Assembly: GCA_035942915.1 (NCBI GenBank)
Contig: DASZCR010000213.1
Location: 1 to 12,470 of the forward strand
Direction: 5' to 3'
DNA from: DASZCR01 sp035942915
GTDB lineage: Bacteria > Acidobacteriota > Blastocatellia > Pyrinomonadales > Pyrinomonadaceae
Length of the DNA stretch: 12,470 bases
Below the pieces are notes generated by a model. The model ran no database searches and had not been told where the DNA came from. It saw only the letters and a list, made by a program, of their open reading frames with translations. The position numbers and the translations under genes are program-made. How positions within the stretch are numbered: the first letter of the stretch is position 1; each line of letters starts with the position of its first letter. This document shows, piece after piece, positions 1 to 7,365 of this stretch.

Positions 1-897
1 GTCTACGACAGCCTCTACAAAGGACATCGCGGGGCGGTTCACGAAGCGGCGCACTTCGTCGAAGCAGACCTCGCCGACAGGGAGACGCTCGGCCGCACGT
101 TCCGCGAGCATGGGACGGAGGCCGTGATTCACATGGCGGCCGATTCGCTCGTCGGAGAATCGGTCGGCAATCCCGCGAAGTATTATCGCAACAACGTCGT
201 CGCAGGACTCACGCTGCTCGACGCGATGCGCGAGGCAGGAGTCTCGCGGCTGGTCTTCTCTTCGACGGCGGCCGTCTACGGCGAGCCTGAGAAGCAGCCG
301 GTCGAGGAGACAGACCCGACGCGCCCGACGAACCCTTACGGCGAGACGAAGCTGGCCTTTGAGCGCGCGCTGCACTGGCACGAGAGCGCCTACGGGATGC
401 GTTACGCGTCGCTGCGCTACTTCAACGCGGCCGGGGCGAGCGAGCGTTTCGGAGAGCAGCACGACCCGGAATCGCACCTCATTCCGATAGTCCTGCAAGC
501 GGCCGCCGGAACGCGCACGCACGTCGAAATCTACGGCGACGACTACCCGACGCGCGACGGCACATGCGTACGCGACTACATCCACGTCATCGACCTTGCG
601 CGCGCACACATCGCCGCGCTCGACATCCTCGACGAAAGAAGCGCGATTTATAATCTCGGCTGCGGCGGTGAGGGCTATACGGTGTCGGAGTTGATTAAGG
701 TGGCGCGCGAGGTGACGGGGCGGGAGATTCTGGCGTGCGTCGGCGCGCGGCGCGCGGGCGACCCCGGCGTGCTCGTCGCCAGTTCCGAGCGCATCCACCG
801 CGACCTCGGCTGGTCGCCTCGCTTTCAAGACCTGCGCAAGATTATCGCGTCGGCATGGGACTGGATGCAGCGCCACCCCGCAGGCTACAAGGTTTAA
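1..897 (+). CDS. galE: UDP-glucose 4-epimerase, 3' part (5' end outside window)
   Basis: The frame is open from base 1 to the TAA at 895-897 (298 codons). The gene therefore starts upstream; the in-frame GTG at 124 is internal. GalE interconverts UDP-glucose and UDP-galactose in the cytoplasm, using tightly bound NAD, and feeds galactose use and surface polysaccharide synthesis. The Rossmann GxxGxxG motif would lie in the missing ~35-40 N-terminal residues. Visible family marks are IHMAADSLVGES, the FSSTAAVYG strand with the catalytic Ser/Thr position, the YGETK (YxxxK) catalytic pair with Tyr at bases 337-339, LRYFNAAGAS, and VRDYIHVIDLARAH. The C-terminal GxPGVLVASS region is also typical. 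A strong stem-loop lies 30 bases after the stop. Other NDP-sugar epimerases share parts of this pattern, but the combination fits GalE well. Confidence 0.95.
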   Translation, partial: VYDSLYKGHRGAVHEAAHFVEADLADRETLGRTFREHGTEAVIHMAADSLVGESVGNPAKYYRNNVVAGLTLLDAMREAGVSRLVFSSTAAVYGEPEKQPVEETDPTRPTNPYGETKLAFERALHWHESAYGMRYASLRYFNAAGASERFGEQHDPESHLIPIVLQAAAGTRTHVEIYGDDYPTRDGTCVRDYIHVIDLARAHIAALDILDERSAIYNLGCGGEGYTVSELIKVAREVTGREILACVGARRAGDPGVLVASSERIHRDLGWSPRFQDLRKIIASAWDWMQRHPAGYKV

Positions 898-926
898 GAC
901 AGAGTTGAAGAGTAGAAAGAATAGTC

Positions 927-958
927 GAAGGGGCGGAGGACTTATCCTCCGCCCCTTC
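927..958. terminator. Bidirectional stem-loop terminator between galE and the convergent secreted-protein gene
   Basis: A perfect 14-bp inverted repeat (GAAGGGGCGGAGGA at 927-940 and its complement at 945-958) encloses a CTTA loop. On the plus strand it is followed by AAAATTTT, a short U-tract. On the minus strand it is followed by a T-rich but broken stretch. It sits between the galE stop (897) and the stop of the minus-strand gene (1000), which fits a shared terminator that works better for galE. Confidence 0.85.
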
Positions 959-999
959 AAAATTTTGGTCAGTGGAAAATGGCTTTCAGGTCGTGGCGG

Positions 1000-1593
1000 T
1001 TAACGTCCACGTCGTCCGCCGCGCTCCTGCAAGCCCATGAGGCGCGCCGGATAGACTCCGAAGTCTTCGACCTCCCAGACGTTGCCGTCTCTCAGACGGA
1101 CGCGCGCGGCCGGAATGAACGTGCCCTGACCGTTGCCCCTGCGGTTGAGGAAAATCTCCGCGTAACCGAAGCGATACATCTCCGAACGCGAGCCGTAGCG
1201 CACCTCGAAGAAGTTGATGTTGCGCTGGTAGAGCACAATGATGCGCGTGCCATCGCCTTCCGGCGCGGAGATGATGGCATTCGCCGTCACGCCGACGTTG
1301 TTGCCGACCTGTATCCGCCCCGCGTTCATATTCGAGAGGACGCGTAACATCTCGTCCTGCCCACCCGATTGCAGCGCAGAGTTCAAACGCTGCACGTCCT
1401 CAGCCGAGGAATAGTTATTGACGATGAGCCGGAACGGCAGCGAGCGCCCGCCGAAACGGCCGCCGACGCCGACCACCGTGCCCGTGATGTCTCGTATCGA
1501 ACGCTGCGCCGAAACCGTGACGGGTTGCGTGAGCGCCAATCCATAGACGCAGCAGAGAGCACACAACAGACCGAGCACTGTTCTTCTTTTCAT
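1000..1593 (-). CDS. Secreted protein of unknown function (Sec signal peptide)
   Basis: This 197-residue protein has a clear Sec signal peptide: basic MKRR, a hydrophobic core (LGLLCALCCVYGLALT) and a likely cut after VSAQ near residue 30. The mature part is short and probably beta-rich, with phrases such as ITGTVVGVGGRFGG, FRLIVNNYSS and RLRDGNVWEVEDFG, and a basic Gly/Arg end. I see no catalytic motif and no lipobox. The ATG at 1593 is supported by GGGGGA about 6 bases upstream. The gene stands alone: galE converges on it and the sugar kinase ends 148 bases upstream on the same strand. A periplasmic or extracellular binding or structural role is possible but unproven. The family is not recognised; only export is well supported. 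Confidence 0.75.
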   Translation of the reverse strand: MKRRTVLGLLCALCCVYGLALTQPVTVSAQRSIRDITGTVVGVGGRFGGRSLPFRLIVNNYSSAEDVQRLNSALQSGGQDEMLRVLSNMNAGRIQVGNNVGVTANAIISAPEGDGTRIIVLYQRNINFFEVRYGSRSEMYRFGYAEIFLNRRGNGQGTFIPAARVRLRDGNVWEVEDFGVYPARLMGLQERGGRRGR

Positions 1594-1741
1594 CTCGTCC
1601 CCCGTGAAAAAAATGGACAGACCTCCGACACCGCTCGCACGGCGTCTGCGGACTGGAATCTATCTTTGAGGGGGAATGAAAGAGCCTAACAGAAACGGCG
1701 CGGACGGTCTGTGCGTTCTCGTACAAGAGCGCCGCGCGGGT

Positions 1742-2692
1742 TTAAGAGGTCTCTCCTGCGGATGAGAGAAAGCGATGCAATTCGGGCGCGCGCGGAAGCG
1801 CCTCGCGTGCGCCGAGCGAGCGGCACTTGAGCGCGGCAACGGCGCAGCCGAGCGCGAGGCAATCTTCAATCTCCTCGCCGCGCAGCAGGCCGTAGATGAA
1901 GCCCGCGTGGAAGGCGTCGCCCGCGCCCGTCGTATCGCGGCAGCCGCCGGGGACGGCGTAAGCCGGCGCTTCAAGGAAACGCCCTTCGTGATAGAGCACC
2001 GCGCCGCGCTCGCCCAGTGTCATGCCGACGACCGCGCAGCCGTAACGCTGCTTGGTCGCTACGAGCGCCGCACGCTCGTCGGCCAGTCCCGTCAGACGAC
2101 GCGGAAACTCTTTCGACGAGACGAGCACGTCGATGTAGGGCAGAAGTTCCTGACAGCCTTCATAGATGTTGTCGATGTCGGCCGAGACGATAGTGCCTGC
2201 GGCGCGTGCTTCGCGTGCGACGCGCAGACAGGCCGGAGGGTCGTGCGCGTCGATGTGCAGGACGCGCCCGCGCGCGGCAAACCCTGCGGGCGCGTCCTCT
2301 GCGCGGTAGCCGAGCCGCTCGTCTCTGTCCCAGATGACGGTGCGCTCGCCGGAGCGCGCGTCGATGAGGATGAAAGCTATCTGCGTGCGCGCGTCTGGGA
2401 CGACCTCTGCGCGCTCGACGTTGACGCCTTCCTCCTTGAGCGTCGCCAATCCGAAAGCCCCCTCCGCGTCCGAGCCGAAGCGTCCGGCGTAAGCCGTCTT
2501 GAGACCGAGACGACGAAGCGCGACCATCGCCGACGCGGTCTGCCCACCGGCCGACTGTCTGTGTTCGACGAGCCGCGTCTTCGTATCGAACTCCGGGTAG
2601 TGAGGCACGACGACGAGATGGTCAACGGCATTCAAGCCGAAGCCGACGGCGTCGAACTCTCTCTCTCTCGGCACATCGAAGGGAAACTTCAC
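1742..2692 (-). CDS. PfkB/ribokinase-family carbohydrate kinase
   Basis: This 316-residue cytoplasmic protein is expected to transfer phosphate from ATP to a sugar or nucleoside. The N-terminal part carries VGFGLNAVD and the substrate-site GG motif (SAGGQTASA, residues 48-56), where PfkB kinases have GGxxxN. The C-terminal part has TLGERGA (225-231) and the PfkB signature DTTGAGDAF (253-261), whose Asp259 is the catalytic base beside the anion hole. Length is normal for the family. Translation starts at GTG (2690-2692), backed by GAGGAA 7 bases upstream. Substrate cannot be read from sequence: ribokinase, fructokinase, KDG kinase and nucleoside kinase are all possible, and the neighbours (secreted protein, uvrC) give no hint. 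It is divergent from the miniprotein/uvrC pair. Confidence 0.9.
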   Translation of the reverse strand: MKFPFDVPREREFDAVGFGLNAVDHLVVVPHYPEFDTKTRLVEHRQSAGGQTASAMVALRRLGLKTAYAGRFGSDAEGAFGLATLKEEGVNVERAEVVPDARTQIAFILIDARSGERTVIWDRDERLGYRAEDAPAGFAARGRVLHIDAHDPPACLRVAREARAAGTIVSADIDNIYEGCQELLPYIDVLVSSKEFPRRLTGLADERAALVATKQRYGCAVVGMTLGERGAVLYHEGRFLEAPAYAVPGGCRDTTGAGDAFHAGFIYGLLRGEEIEDCLALGCAVAALKCRSLGAREALPRAPELHRFLSSAGETS

Positions 2693-2699
2693 AGCCCGG

Positions 2700-2705
2700 T
2701 TCCTC
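2700..2705 (-). promoter_or_regulatory. Ribosome binding site fixing the GTG start of the sugar kinase
   Basis: GAGGAA on the minus strand, 7 bases before the GTG at 2692. No competing ATG with comparable spacing lies upstream in frame, so this site decides the start. Confidence 0.6.
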
Positions 2706-2772
2706 GACCGTCAACTTAGCACAGGTGCGCGGCGCGCCGAAAACGTGCGACCCTCGTCGCGAGCGTCGTTCG

Positions 2773-2802
2773 TTGACCGCTCGCGGCGCGACGCGAGATA
2801 AT
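2773..2802 (+). promoter_or_regulatory. Sigma-70-type promoter for the miniprotein and possibly uvrC
   Basis: TTGACC (2773-2778), an 18-base spacer and GATAAT (2797-2802) match the housekeeping consensus at 5 of 6 positions each. The predicted transcript would begin near 2809, about 15 bases before the ATG of the miniprotein at 2825. No other good promoter is apparent in the 83 bases before uvrC, so this may drive both genes. Confidence 0.55.
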
Positions 2803-2824
2803 CGCGGAAAGGGAATCAAACGGA

Positions 2825-2956
2825 ATGTTTTTCTTAGTCGTCTTTACGCTCGGCATCACTGTCGTCGCGCTCGCGCTCTACTTGCTGCTTGTCAGGAAGT
2901 ACTACTGGGGGCCGAAGGGTGCGCCGAAACAGGACGCTGCGAAGCGACGCAGGTGA
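2825..2956 (+). CDS. 43-residue single-pass membrane miniprotein
   Basis: ATG at 2825 opens a 43-codon frame ending at TGA 2954-2956. The product has an N-terminal hydrophobic helix (residues 2-23: FFLVVFTLGITVVALALYLLL with V), then RKYYWG and a hydrophilic basic end finishing KRRR. The basic residues follow the helix, so the positive-inside rule predicts an N-out, C-in single-pass inner-membrane protein. A promoter lies 22 bases upstream and a weak AAGGGAA-type ribosome site precedes the start. uvrC begins 83 bases after its stop on the same strand. I recognise no family. Such small proteins often modulate larger membrane complexes, but no partner is suggested here. The main doubt is its short length in GC-rich DNA; the hydrophobic segment followed by a basic tail argues for coding. 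Confidence 0.6.
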   Translation: MFFLVVFTLGITVVALALYLLLVRKYYWGPKGAPKQDAAKRRR

Positions 2957-3039
2957 GCGCGGCAGGCGTGCGCGTGTGATGTCAGCGAGCGACGCGCGGT
3001 GTCAGCAGCGCGCGTCGCTAAATTGTCTTGAGAACCGTC

Positions 3040-5172
3040 ATGCTCGAAGAGAAATTAAAGAACTTGCCGACATCGCCCGGCGTCTATCTGCACAAAGACG
3101 AGGGGGGAAAGATTATCTATGTCGGGAAGGCAAAGAACCTGCGCAACCGCGTCCGCTCCTACTTTCAGGCGGGGCGCGGTCACGACCGCAAGACGCGCGA
3201 ACTCGTCCGCCGCATACGCGACCTTGAGTTTATCGTCACCGACAACGAAGTCGAGGCGCTCGTCCTCGAATCCAATCTCATCAAGCAGCACAAGCCGCGC
3301 TACAACGTGCTGCTCAAAGACGACAAGCAGTATCCGCACCTGAAGCTGACGGTCAATGAGCCGTTCCCGCGCGTGATGATTACGCGCCGCATCCAGCGCG
3401 ACGGCGCGCTATACTTCGGCCCCTTCCTCCCGGCCTCGCTCGCGCGCCGCACTATCGACCTCATCAACCGCACCTTTCAACTGCGTACCTGCGATATCGA
3501 AATCGACGGACGCCTGCCGCGCCCCTGTCTCGAATATCACATCAAGCGTTGCCTCGGCCCCTGCGTCAAGGGTTTGTGTACGCCGGAAGAGTATGCCGAA
3601 TCCGTCCGCGACGTGCGGATGTTTCTGGAAGGGCGCAATCGAGAGTTGGCCGAGCAGTACGAAGACCGCATGTTGAAGGCTTCCGACGAGATGCGCTTCG
3701 AGATGGCCGCCAAGTATCGAGACCTGCGAAAGACCGTCCTCGCCGTCTCCGAGCAGCAGAAGATGGCGACAAGCCCAGACCGCGACGTGGACATCTTCGG
3801 CTACTACCGCGAGGGCGCGCGCCTCGCCCTGCAACTCTTCACCATGCGCGAGGGCAAGATTGTCGGCCGCCGCGAGTTCTTCTGGGAAGATTTGGCGGAG
3901 GACGACTTCAACCCGTCGGCCTTCCTGAGCGAAGTCCTGACGCAGTACTACTCGACCGACTACGTGCCGCGCGAGATACACGTCCCCGTCGATTTTGAAG
4001 ACCGCGAGTTGTTGGAGCGTGCACTCAGCGAGCGGCGTGGACGGCGCGTGCGGATTTTAGACCCGCAACGCGGCGAGAAACGCGACATGATAGAGCTTGT
4101 CGAGAAGAACGCGCAGATAAGTTTCGAGCAACGCTTCCGCGTCCTGAAGCCCGACATGGAACGCGTCCTCGAAGAGTTGCAGGAGGTCTTGGAACTGCCC
4201 CGCTTCCCCGCGCGCATCGAGTCGTTCGACATCTCGAACATCTCCGGCGCGGAGAACGTCGCCGGGATGGTCGTCTGCGAAAACGGCAAGATGAATCGCG
4301 CCGAGTATCGCAAGTTCCGCATCAAGACGGTCGAAGGCTCAAACGACGTAGCCTCGATGCGAGAGGCCGTCTTTCGTCGTTACCGACGCCAACTCGACGA
4401 GGGAAAACCGCTGCCCGACTTAGTGATGATTGATGGCGGCAAGGGGCAGTTGGGCGCGGCCGCAGCGGCGATGCGCGAGTTGGACTTGGAGGCCGTCCCG
4501 ATGATTGGCGTCGTCAAACCGCCGCGCCGACACAACGAGGTCTCGCACCTGCTCGTCAAAGGCCGCGAGCACGAGCCGGTCTTTCTCGACTCGCACTCGC
4601 CCGTGCTCCGTCTCATCCAGATGATTCGTGACGAGACGCACCGCACGGCCGTCGCCTATCATCGCAAGCGGCGCGAACTGCGCGACTTCACTTCGGAGTT
4701 GACGGCCATTCCCGGCGTCGGAGAGAAGCGCAAGAACCGTCTGCTCAGAAACCTCGGCTCGATTCAGCGCGTGGCAAACGCCTCGGTTGCGGAACTGACG
4801 CCCTTCGTCGGGCGCAAGACGGCCGAAGAGATTGCCGAGCACTTCAGCCGTCAGCGTGCGCTGGCCGCAGGCGCGCAAGAAGCGCAGGCGGGCGAAGTCG
4901 AACAGGTCAGTGACGAGTCGAGCAATGAGACGGTGTTGACGGAAGAGACCATCGCGGGCGAGCACATCGAGACGCGTCTGGTTGACCCCGAAGGAGACGC
5001 CGAAGACCTACAGCCCATCCGCTCCGTTGACCATCAAGGCCAGTTGCGCGCCCCGCGCCGCGCCGCGCGCCGACGCGGCGAGCGTTCGACCAACCCGCAC
5101 GCCATCAAGAGAGAGAAACTCTCCGCCGATGACAATGCTGATGAGTTGAATCAGGCCGAAGGCTCGGATTGA
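3040..5172 (+). CDS. uvrC: UvrABC excinuclease subunit C with C-terminal extension
   Basis: UvrC makes both incisions around a DNA lesion in nucleotide excision repair after UvrA/UvrB loading. From ATG 3040 the protein is 710 residues. The N-terminal GIY-YIG nuclease (3' incision) shows GVY (14-16), YVG (27-29), the NRVRSYF arginine and Glu77 in LESNLIK. A UVR (UvrB-binding) segment lies near 200-235. The RNase H-like 5' nuclease has Asp397 (SFDIS), Asp436 (NDVASM), Asp465 (IDGGKGQ) and His534 (DETHRT), matching the known catalytic set. Tandem HhH motifs occupy about 555-605 (IPGVGEKRKNRLL). About 100 further residues, first acidic then Arg-rich, exceed the usual ~600-residue length. An in-frame TTG at 3028 lacks a ribosome site, whereas the ATG has GAGAA 5 bases upstream and fits the family's N-terminus. 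The stop lies inside a short tandem repeat. Confidence 0.97.
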   Translation: MLEEKLKNLPTSPGVYLHKDEGGKIIYVGKAKNLRNRVRSYFQAGRGHDRKTRELVRRIRDLEFIVTDNEVEALVLESNLIKQHKPRYNVLLKDDKQYPHLKLTVNEPFPRVMITRRIQRDGALYFGPFLPASLARRTIDLINRTFQLRTCDIEIDGRLPRPCLEYHIKRCLGPCVKGLCTPEEYAESVRDVRMFLEGRNRELAEQYEDRMLKASDEMRFEMAAKYRDLRKTVLAVSEQQKMATSPDRDVDIFGYYREGARLALQLFTMREGKIVGRREFFWEDLAEDDFNPSAFLSEVLTQYYSTDYVPREIHVPVDFEDRELLERALSERRGRRVRILDPQRGEKRDMIELVEKNAQISFEQRFRVLKPDMERVLEELQEVLELPRFPARIESFDISNISGAENVAGMVVCENGKMNRAEYRKFRIKTVEGSNDVASMREAVFRRYRRQLDEGKPLPDLVMIDGGKGQLGAAAAAMRELDLEAVPMIGVVKPPRRHNEVSHLLVKGREHEPVFLDSHSPVLRLIQMIRDETHRTAVAYHRKRRELRDFTSELTAIPGVGEKRKNRLLRNLGSIQRVANASVAELTPFVGRKTAEEIAEHFSRQRALAAGAQEAQAGEVEQVSDESSNETVLTEETIAGEHIETRLVDPEGDAEDLQPIRSVDHQGQLRAPRRAARRRGERSTNPHAIKREKLSADDNADELNQAEGSD

Positions 5173-5216
5173 ATCAAGCCGAAGGCTAAGACTTGAATCA
5201 GGCCGAAGGCTAAGAC
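5146..5216. repeat. Three tandem 23-24-bp repeats at the uvrC/SDR convergent junction
   Basis: Copies lie at 5146-5168 (23 bp), 5169-5192 (24 bp) and 5193-5216 (24 bp). All begin TTGAATCA(A/G)GCCGAAGGCT; copies 2 and 3 end AAGAC, copy 1 ends CGGA. The first copy encodes the uvrC C-terminus (LNQAEGSD), the uvrC stop spans 5170-5172 in copy 2, and the third overlaps the last codons of the minus-strand SDR gene (stop at 5210-5212). Each unit contains a small GCC-GAA-GGC stem, so the array could form three weak hairpins between the convergent genes and may aid termination. No U-tract follows on either strand. Confidence 0.85.
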
Positions 5217-6325
5217 CGCCGCAGCCGCAGTCGTGTCGCGTCTCGCGCGCCCGCCTCCCGCCTCTTTCCTGATTTATCGCCGACCTTCGCACGTTGACTC
5301 CGACCGTTGTCCTGCCCTCCGCTGCGCGCACGCGTCGCCAGAGCGGCCAGAACACCGACAGCGCCAAGCGTGAGCGCATATTTGACGCCGGGATGCGTGG
5401 TAAGCCACGTGTAGGCGCTGGTCTTGAGAGCGCGGCCGGTGAAGTCGCCTTCGACCGGGTCGTCGCGGTCGAGCGTGTGAAAGAGGTTGTCGGGCGCGTC
5501 CTCGCCGCGCGGCTCGTCTGTGCGTTGTCCCTCAAAGCCGACGCGCGCGAGCACGGTGTCCAGAAGACGCGGCGCAAACTTTTCGCCGACGATGAAGGCT
5601 TTGCCCGCGCCGCCGACGATGATTTCGGGGACGGGATTTTCGGCGGCGTAGAGAATCGCTTCGGCCACCGTGTCGGGCTGATAAATCGGCGGGATGCCCT
5701 GCGGCTTGACGCCCATCTTCGTGCGCGCCTTGTCGAAGAAGGGCGTGTTGATGGAAGCGGGCATAATCTCCGTCACGCTGATAGGCGCGCCCTCGTGCAG
5801 CAGTTCGACGCGCAGCGCCTCAATGAAGCCCTTCATGCCGTGCTTCGAGGCGGCGTAGGCCGATTGCAGCGGCAGCGCGCGCCGCGCCTCGACCGAAGAG
5901 ACGTGAATCAGCGCGCCGCCCCCTGCGCGTCTGAGGTGCGGCAGCGCGGCCATCGCGCCGTAAGCCTGACCCGTCAGGTTCGTGTCGATGACCTGCTTGA
6001 ACTCCTCCGGCTCGGTCTGCTCGAAGGTTGCATAGAGCGAGACGGCGGCCAGATGCACCCACGTATCGACGCGGCCATAGACATCGGCCGCGCTGTCGGC
6101 CAGAGCCTTGATAGCGCCGTAGTGGAGCACGTCGCAGGTGTAGGAGACGGCCTCGCCGCCGCTCGCGCGTATCTCCTCGACGAGACTTTGCAAGCCTTCT
6201 GCGCCGCGCGCGGCGACGACGACGCGCGCCCCGCGCTGCGCAAACTTCAACGCCGCCGCGCGCCCGATGCCGCTCGACGCGCCGACGAGCACCACCACCT
6301 GTTCCTCAATCGGTTTCAGTTTCAT
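5210..6325 (-). CDS. Short-chain dehydrogenase/reductase with C-terminal membrane helix
   Basis: Residues 1-250 form a classical SDR that should reduce or oxidise a carbonyl/alcohol substrate with NAD(P)H. They show the Rossmann GASSGIG (15-21), CDV (64-66), Asn116 and the catalytic Ser144-Tyr157-Lys161 set (HVSS, YAASK). Where SDRs usually have NNAG, this one has HLAAV. Residues 230-335 add a segment beyond the ~250-residue core, with a hydrophobic helix near 314-333 (VKYALTLGAVGVLAALA), then a basic tail. This suggests membrane anchoring with the catalytic domain in the cytoplasm. I chose ATG 6325 (MKLKPIEEQVVV) over the in-frame TTG at 6334; both lie near GGGGG, so the start is uncertain by three codons. 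It follows the DUF2231 gene by 38 bases, suggesting co-transcription. Substrate is unknown. Confidence 0.88.
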   Translation of the reverse strand: MKLKPIEEQVVVLVGASSGIGRAAALKFAQRGARVVVAARGAEGLQSLVEEIRASGGEAVSYTCDVLHYGAIKALADSAADVYGRVDTWVHLAAVSLYATFEQTEPEEFKQVIDTNLTGQAYGAMAALPHLRRAGGGALIHVSSVEARRALPLQSAYAASKHGMKGFIEALRVELLHEGAPISVTEIMPASINTPFFDKARTKMGVKPQGIPPIYQPDTVAEAILYAAENPVPEIIVGGAGKAFIVGEKFAPRLLDTVLARVGFEGQRTDEPRGEDAPDNLFHTLDRDDPVEGDFTGRALKTSAYTWLTTHPGVKYALTLGAVGVLAALATRARSGGQDNGRSQRAKVGDKSGKRREAGARDATRLRLRRS

Positions 6326-6363
6326 CGTTCTCAAAACCCCCGCGCACGCTCCACCGTCACGCT

Positions 6364-6888
6364 TCAGATAACTTTGCCCGCGCCGGTCGCGCGCTCGCTC
6401 GCCGGACGACCCGTCAGAGAGTTGGGCGCATCGAGATGCGCGCCCTCATCGACGCCGACGCCGAGACGGTCAACGAGTTCGCCGCCGAGCCAGCCCGTCA
6501 GTCCGGCGAGCGCGAAGCCCGCGAACGAGAGCACGAGTTCGAGCGTTTCGGGGCGCGTCGGTTCGTCTCGTCGCATCAGCCAACTGCCGGCGAAGAGCAA
6601 CAGCACAAACACGTTCCCGATGCCGTGCCATGCGCCGACGGCGCGCGCGCGCGTGTTCTTCGGTATCGCCATGTAGTCGATGGCGCCGAACGGCGCGGCG
6701 ATGAGGCCGCCGATAATTCCGGCGGCAATCATGTAGTAGGCGACGGTTGCCATCGTGCTGGCGCGTGCGGCGTCGCTCGTCAGCAGGTAGATGATGTCGA
6801 AGATGACGGCCGTCGCCAGCAGGCCGAACGGGAAGGGAATCAACATCTGGTGAATCGGATGGCCTAAAGCTTTCGCTCTGCTCTCCAT
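6364..6888 (-). CDS. DUF2231-type multi-pass membrane protein
   Basis: This 174-residue protein begins ESRAKALGHPIHQMLIPFPFGLL, the N-terminal pattern of DUF2231 membrane proteins, with the characteristic GHPIHxxLIPFP histidines. Four hydrophobic helices are visible, near residues 15-37, 45-72, 85-104 and 118-140, with a further WHGIGN motif before helix 3. The C-terminal ~30 residues are hydrophilic. The family's biochemical role is not firmly known; conserved His residues have led to suggestions of metal or heme binding, which this sequence alone cannot prove. The ATG at 6888 has a strong AAGGAGG 4 bases upstream. It lies 29 bases after the degenerate receiver gene and 38 bases before the SDR gene, all on the minus strand, so the three are probably one operon. 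Confidence 0.85.
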   Translation of the reverse strand: MESRAKALGHPIHQMLIPFPFGLLATAVIFDIIYLLTSDAARASTMATVAYYMIAAGIIGGLIAAPFGAIDYMAIPKNTRARAVGAWHGIGNVFVLLLFAGSWLMRRDEPTRPETLELVLSFAGFALAGLTGWLGGELVDRLGVGVDEGAHLDAPNSLTGRPASERATGAGKVI

Positions 6889-6917
6889 GCTTCCTCCTTG
6901 TCGAATCGCCGCGCGCT

Positions 6918-7292
6918 TTAGTCCGCTTGCTTGAAGAGCGCGCCGACGGTCTGGACGATGTTCGCCAGTCCTTCGGGGATGGGAACGTAGTTTTGCGCGC
7001 CCGCCTCAAGCGCCCTGCGCCGGTCGGACGCCGAGGCGTTTTCCGAGAGCAGCAGCAGCGGCGTCTCCGGATTGAGCGCGCGCAGGCGTCGGCACAACTC
7101 GATGCCGTCGCCATCGAAGTAGCGGTCGTTAAGGATGTAGAGGTCGAAGGTTTCGGCGGCAGCCAGTTCGAGCGAGTCGGCGACGCTGGCCGCCCACTTC
7201 ACTTCGTAGCCCTCCTGCCGCAGCAGCAACCCGATTAGCTCGCAAGTGTCGCCATGAGGCTCGGCGCACAGTATTCTCTTGATTGACGACAT
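6918..7292 (-). CDS. Degenerate stand-alone receiver (pseudo-receiver) protein
   Basis: This 124-residue protein is a single CheY-like receiver domain without an output domain: RILCAEPHGDTCEL (strand 1), FDLYILNDRYFDGDGIELC (strand 3 and loop), PLLLLSENAS (strand 4, Ser83) and LEAGAQNYVPIPEG (strand 5). Two key residues are altered. The phospho-acceptor Asp is Asn55 (codon AAC at 7128-7130), followed by Asp56. The invariant Lys before Pro is Ile105. One of the two N-terminal acidic residues is replaced by Pro. Standard phosphorylation is therefore unlikely unless Asp56 substitutes. It may signal constitutively or by protein binding. It closely resembles the intact receiver upstream (7423-7836), so the pair probably arose by duplication. 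Frame is intact, with weak GGAAG before the ATG. Not a pseudogene by sequence. Confidence 0.85.
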   Translation of the reverse strand: MSSIKRILCAEPHGDTCELIGLLLRQEGYEVKWAASVADSLELAAAETFDLYILNDRYFDGDGIELCRRLRALNPETPLLLLSENASASDRRRALEAGAQNYVPIPEGLANIVQTVGALFKQAD

Positions 7293-7365
7293 CTCTGACG
7301 CTTCCGCACAGAACGCGACAACAACGGGAACGGCGAGGCCGAATTTTTATTGTGGGGGAAGGAAA

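Noticed and set aside
1594..1741. Promoter or terminator in the gap between the sugar kinase and the secreted-protein gene
   Set aside because: No -35/-10 pair with good spacing and only imperfect stems were found, although a promoter for the 1593 gene may exist here.
1775..2719. Plus-strand open frame (314 codons) opposite the sugar kinase
   Set aside because: Antisense shadow of a clear PfkB-family gene; the composition is Arg/Ala-rich and no motif is seen.
2725..2979. 84-codon frame overlapping the miniprotein in another frame
   Set aside because: It starts before the predicted promoter, is Arg/Cys-rich and has no ribosome site; the 2825 frame has a membrane helix and better signals.
5294..6676. 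Long plus-strand open frame (460 codons) opposite the SDR and DUF2231 genes
   Set aside because: It is Arg/Asp/Ala-rich without domain pattern and lies antisense to two well-supported genes. Long antisense frames are expected in GC-rich DNA.
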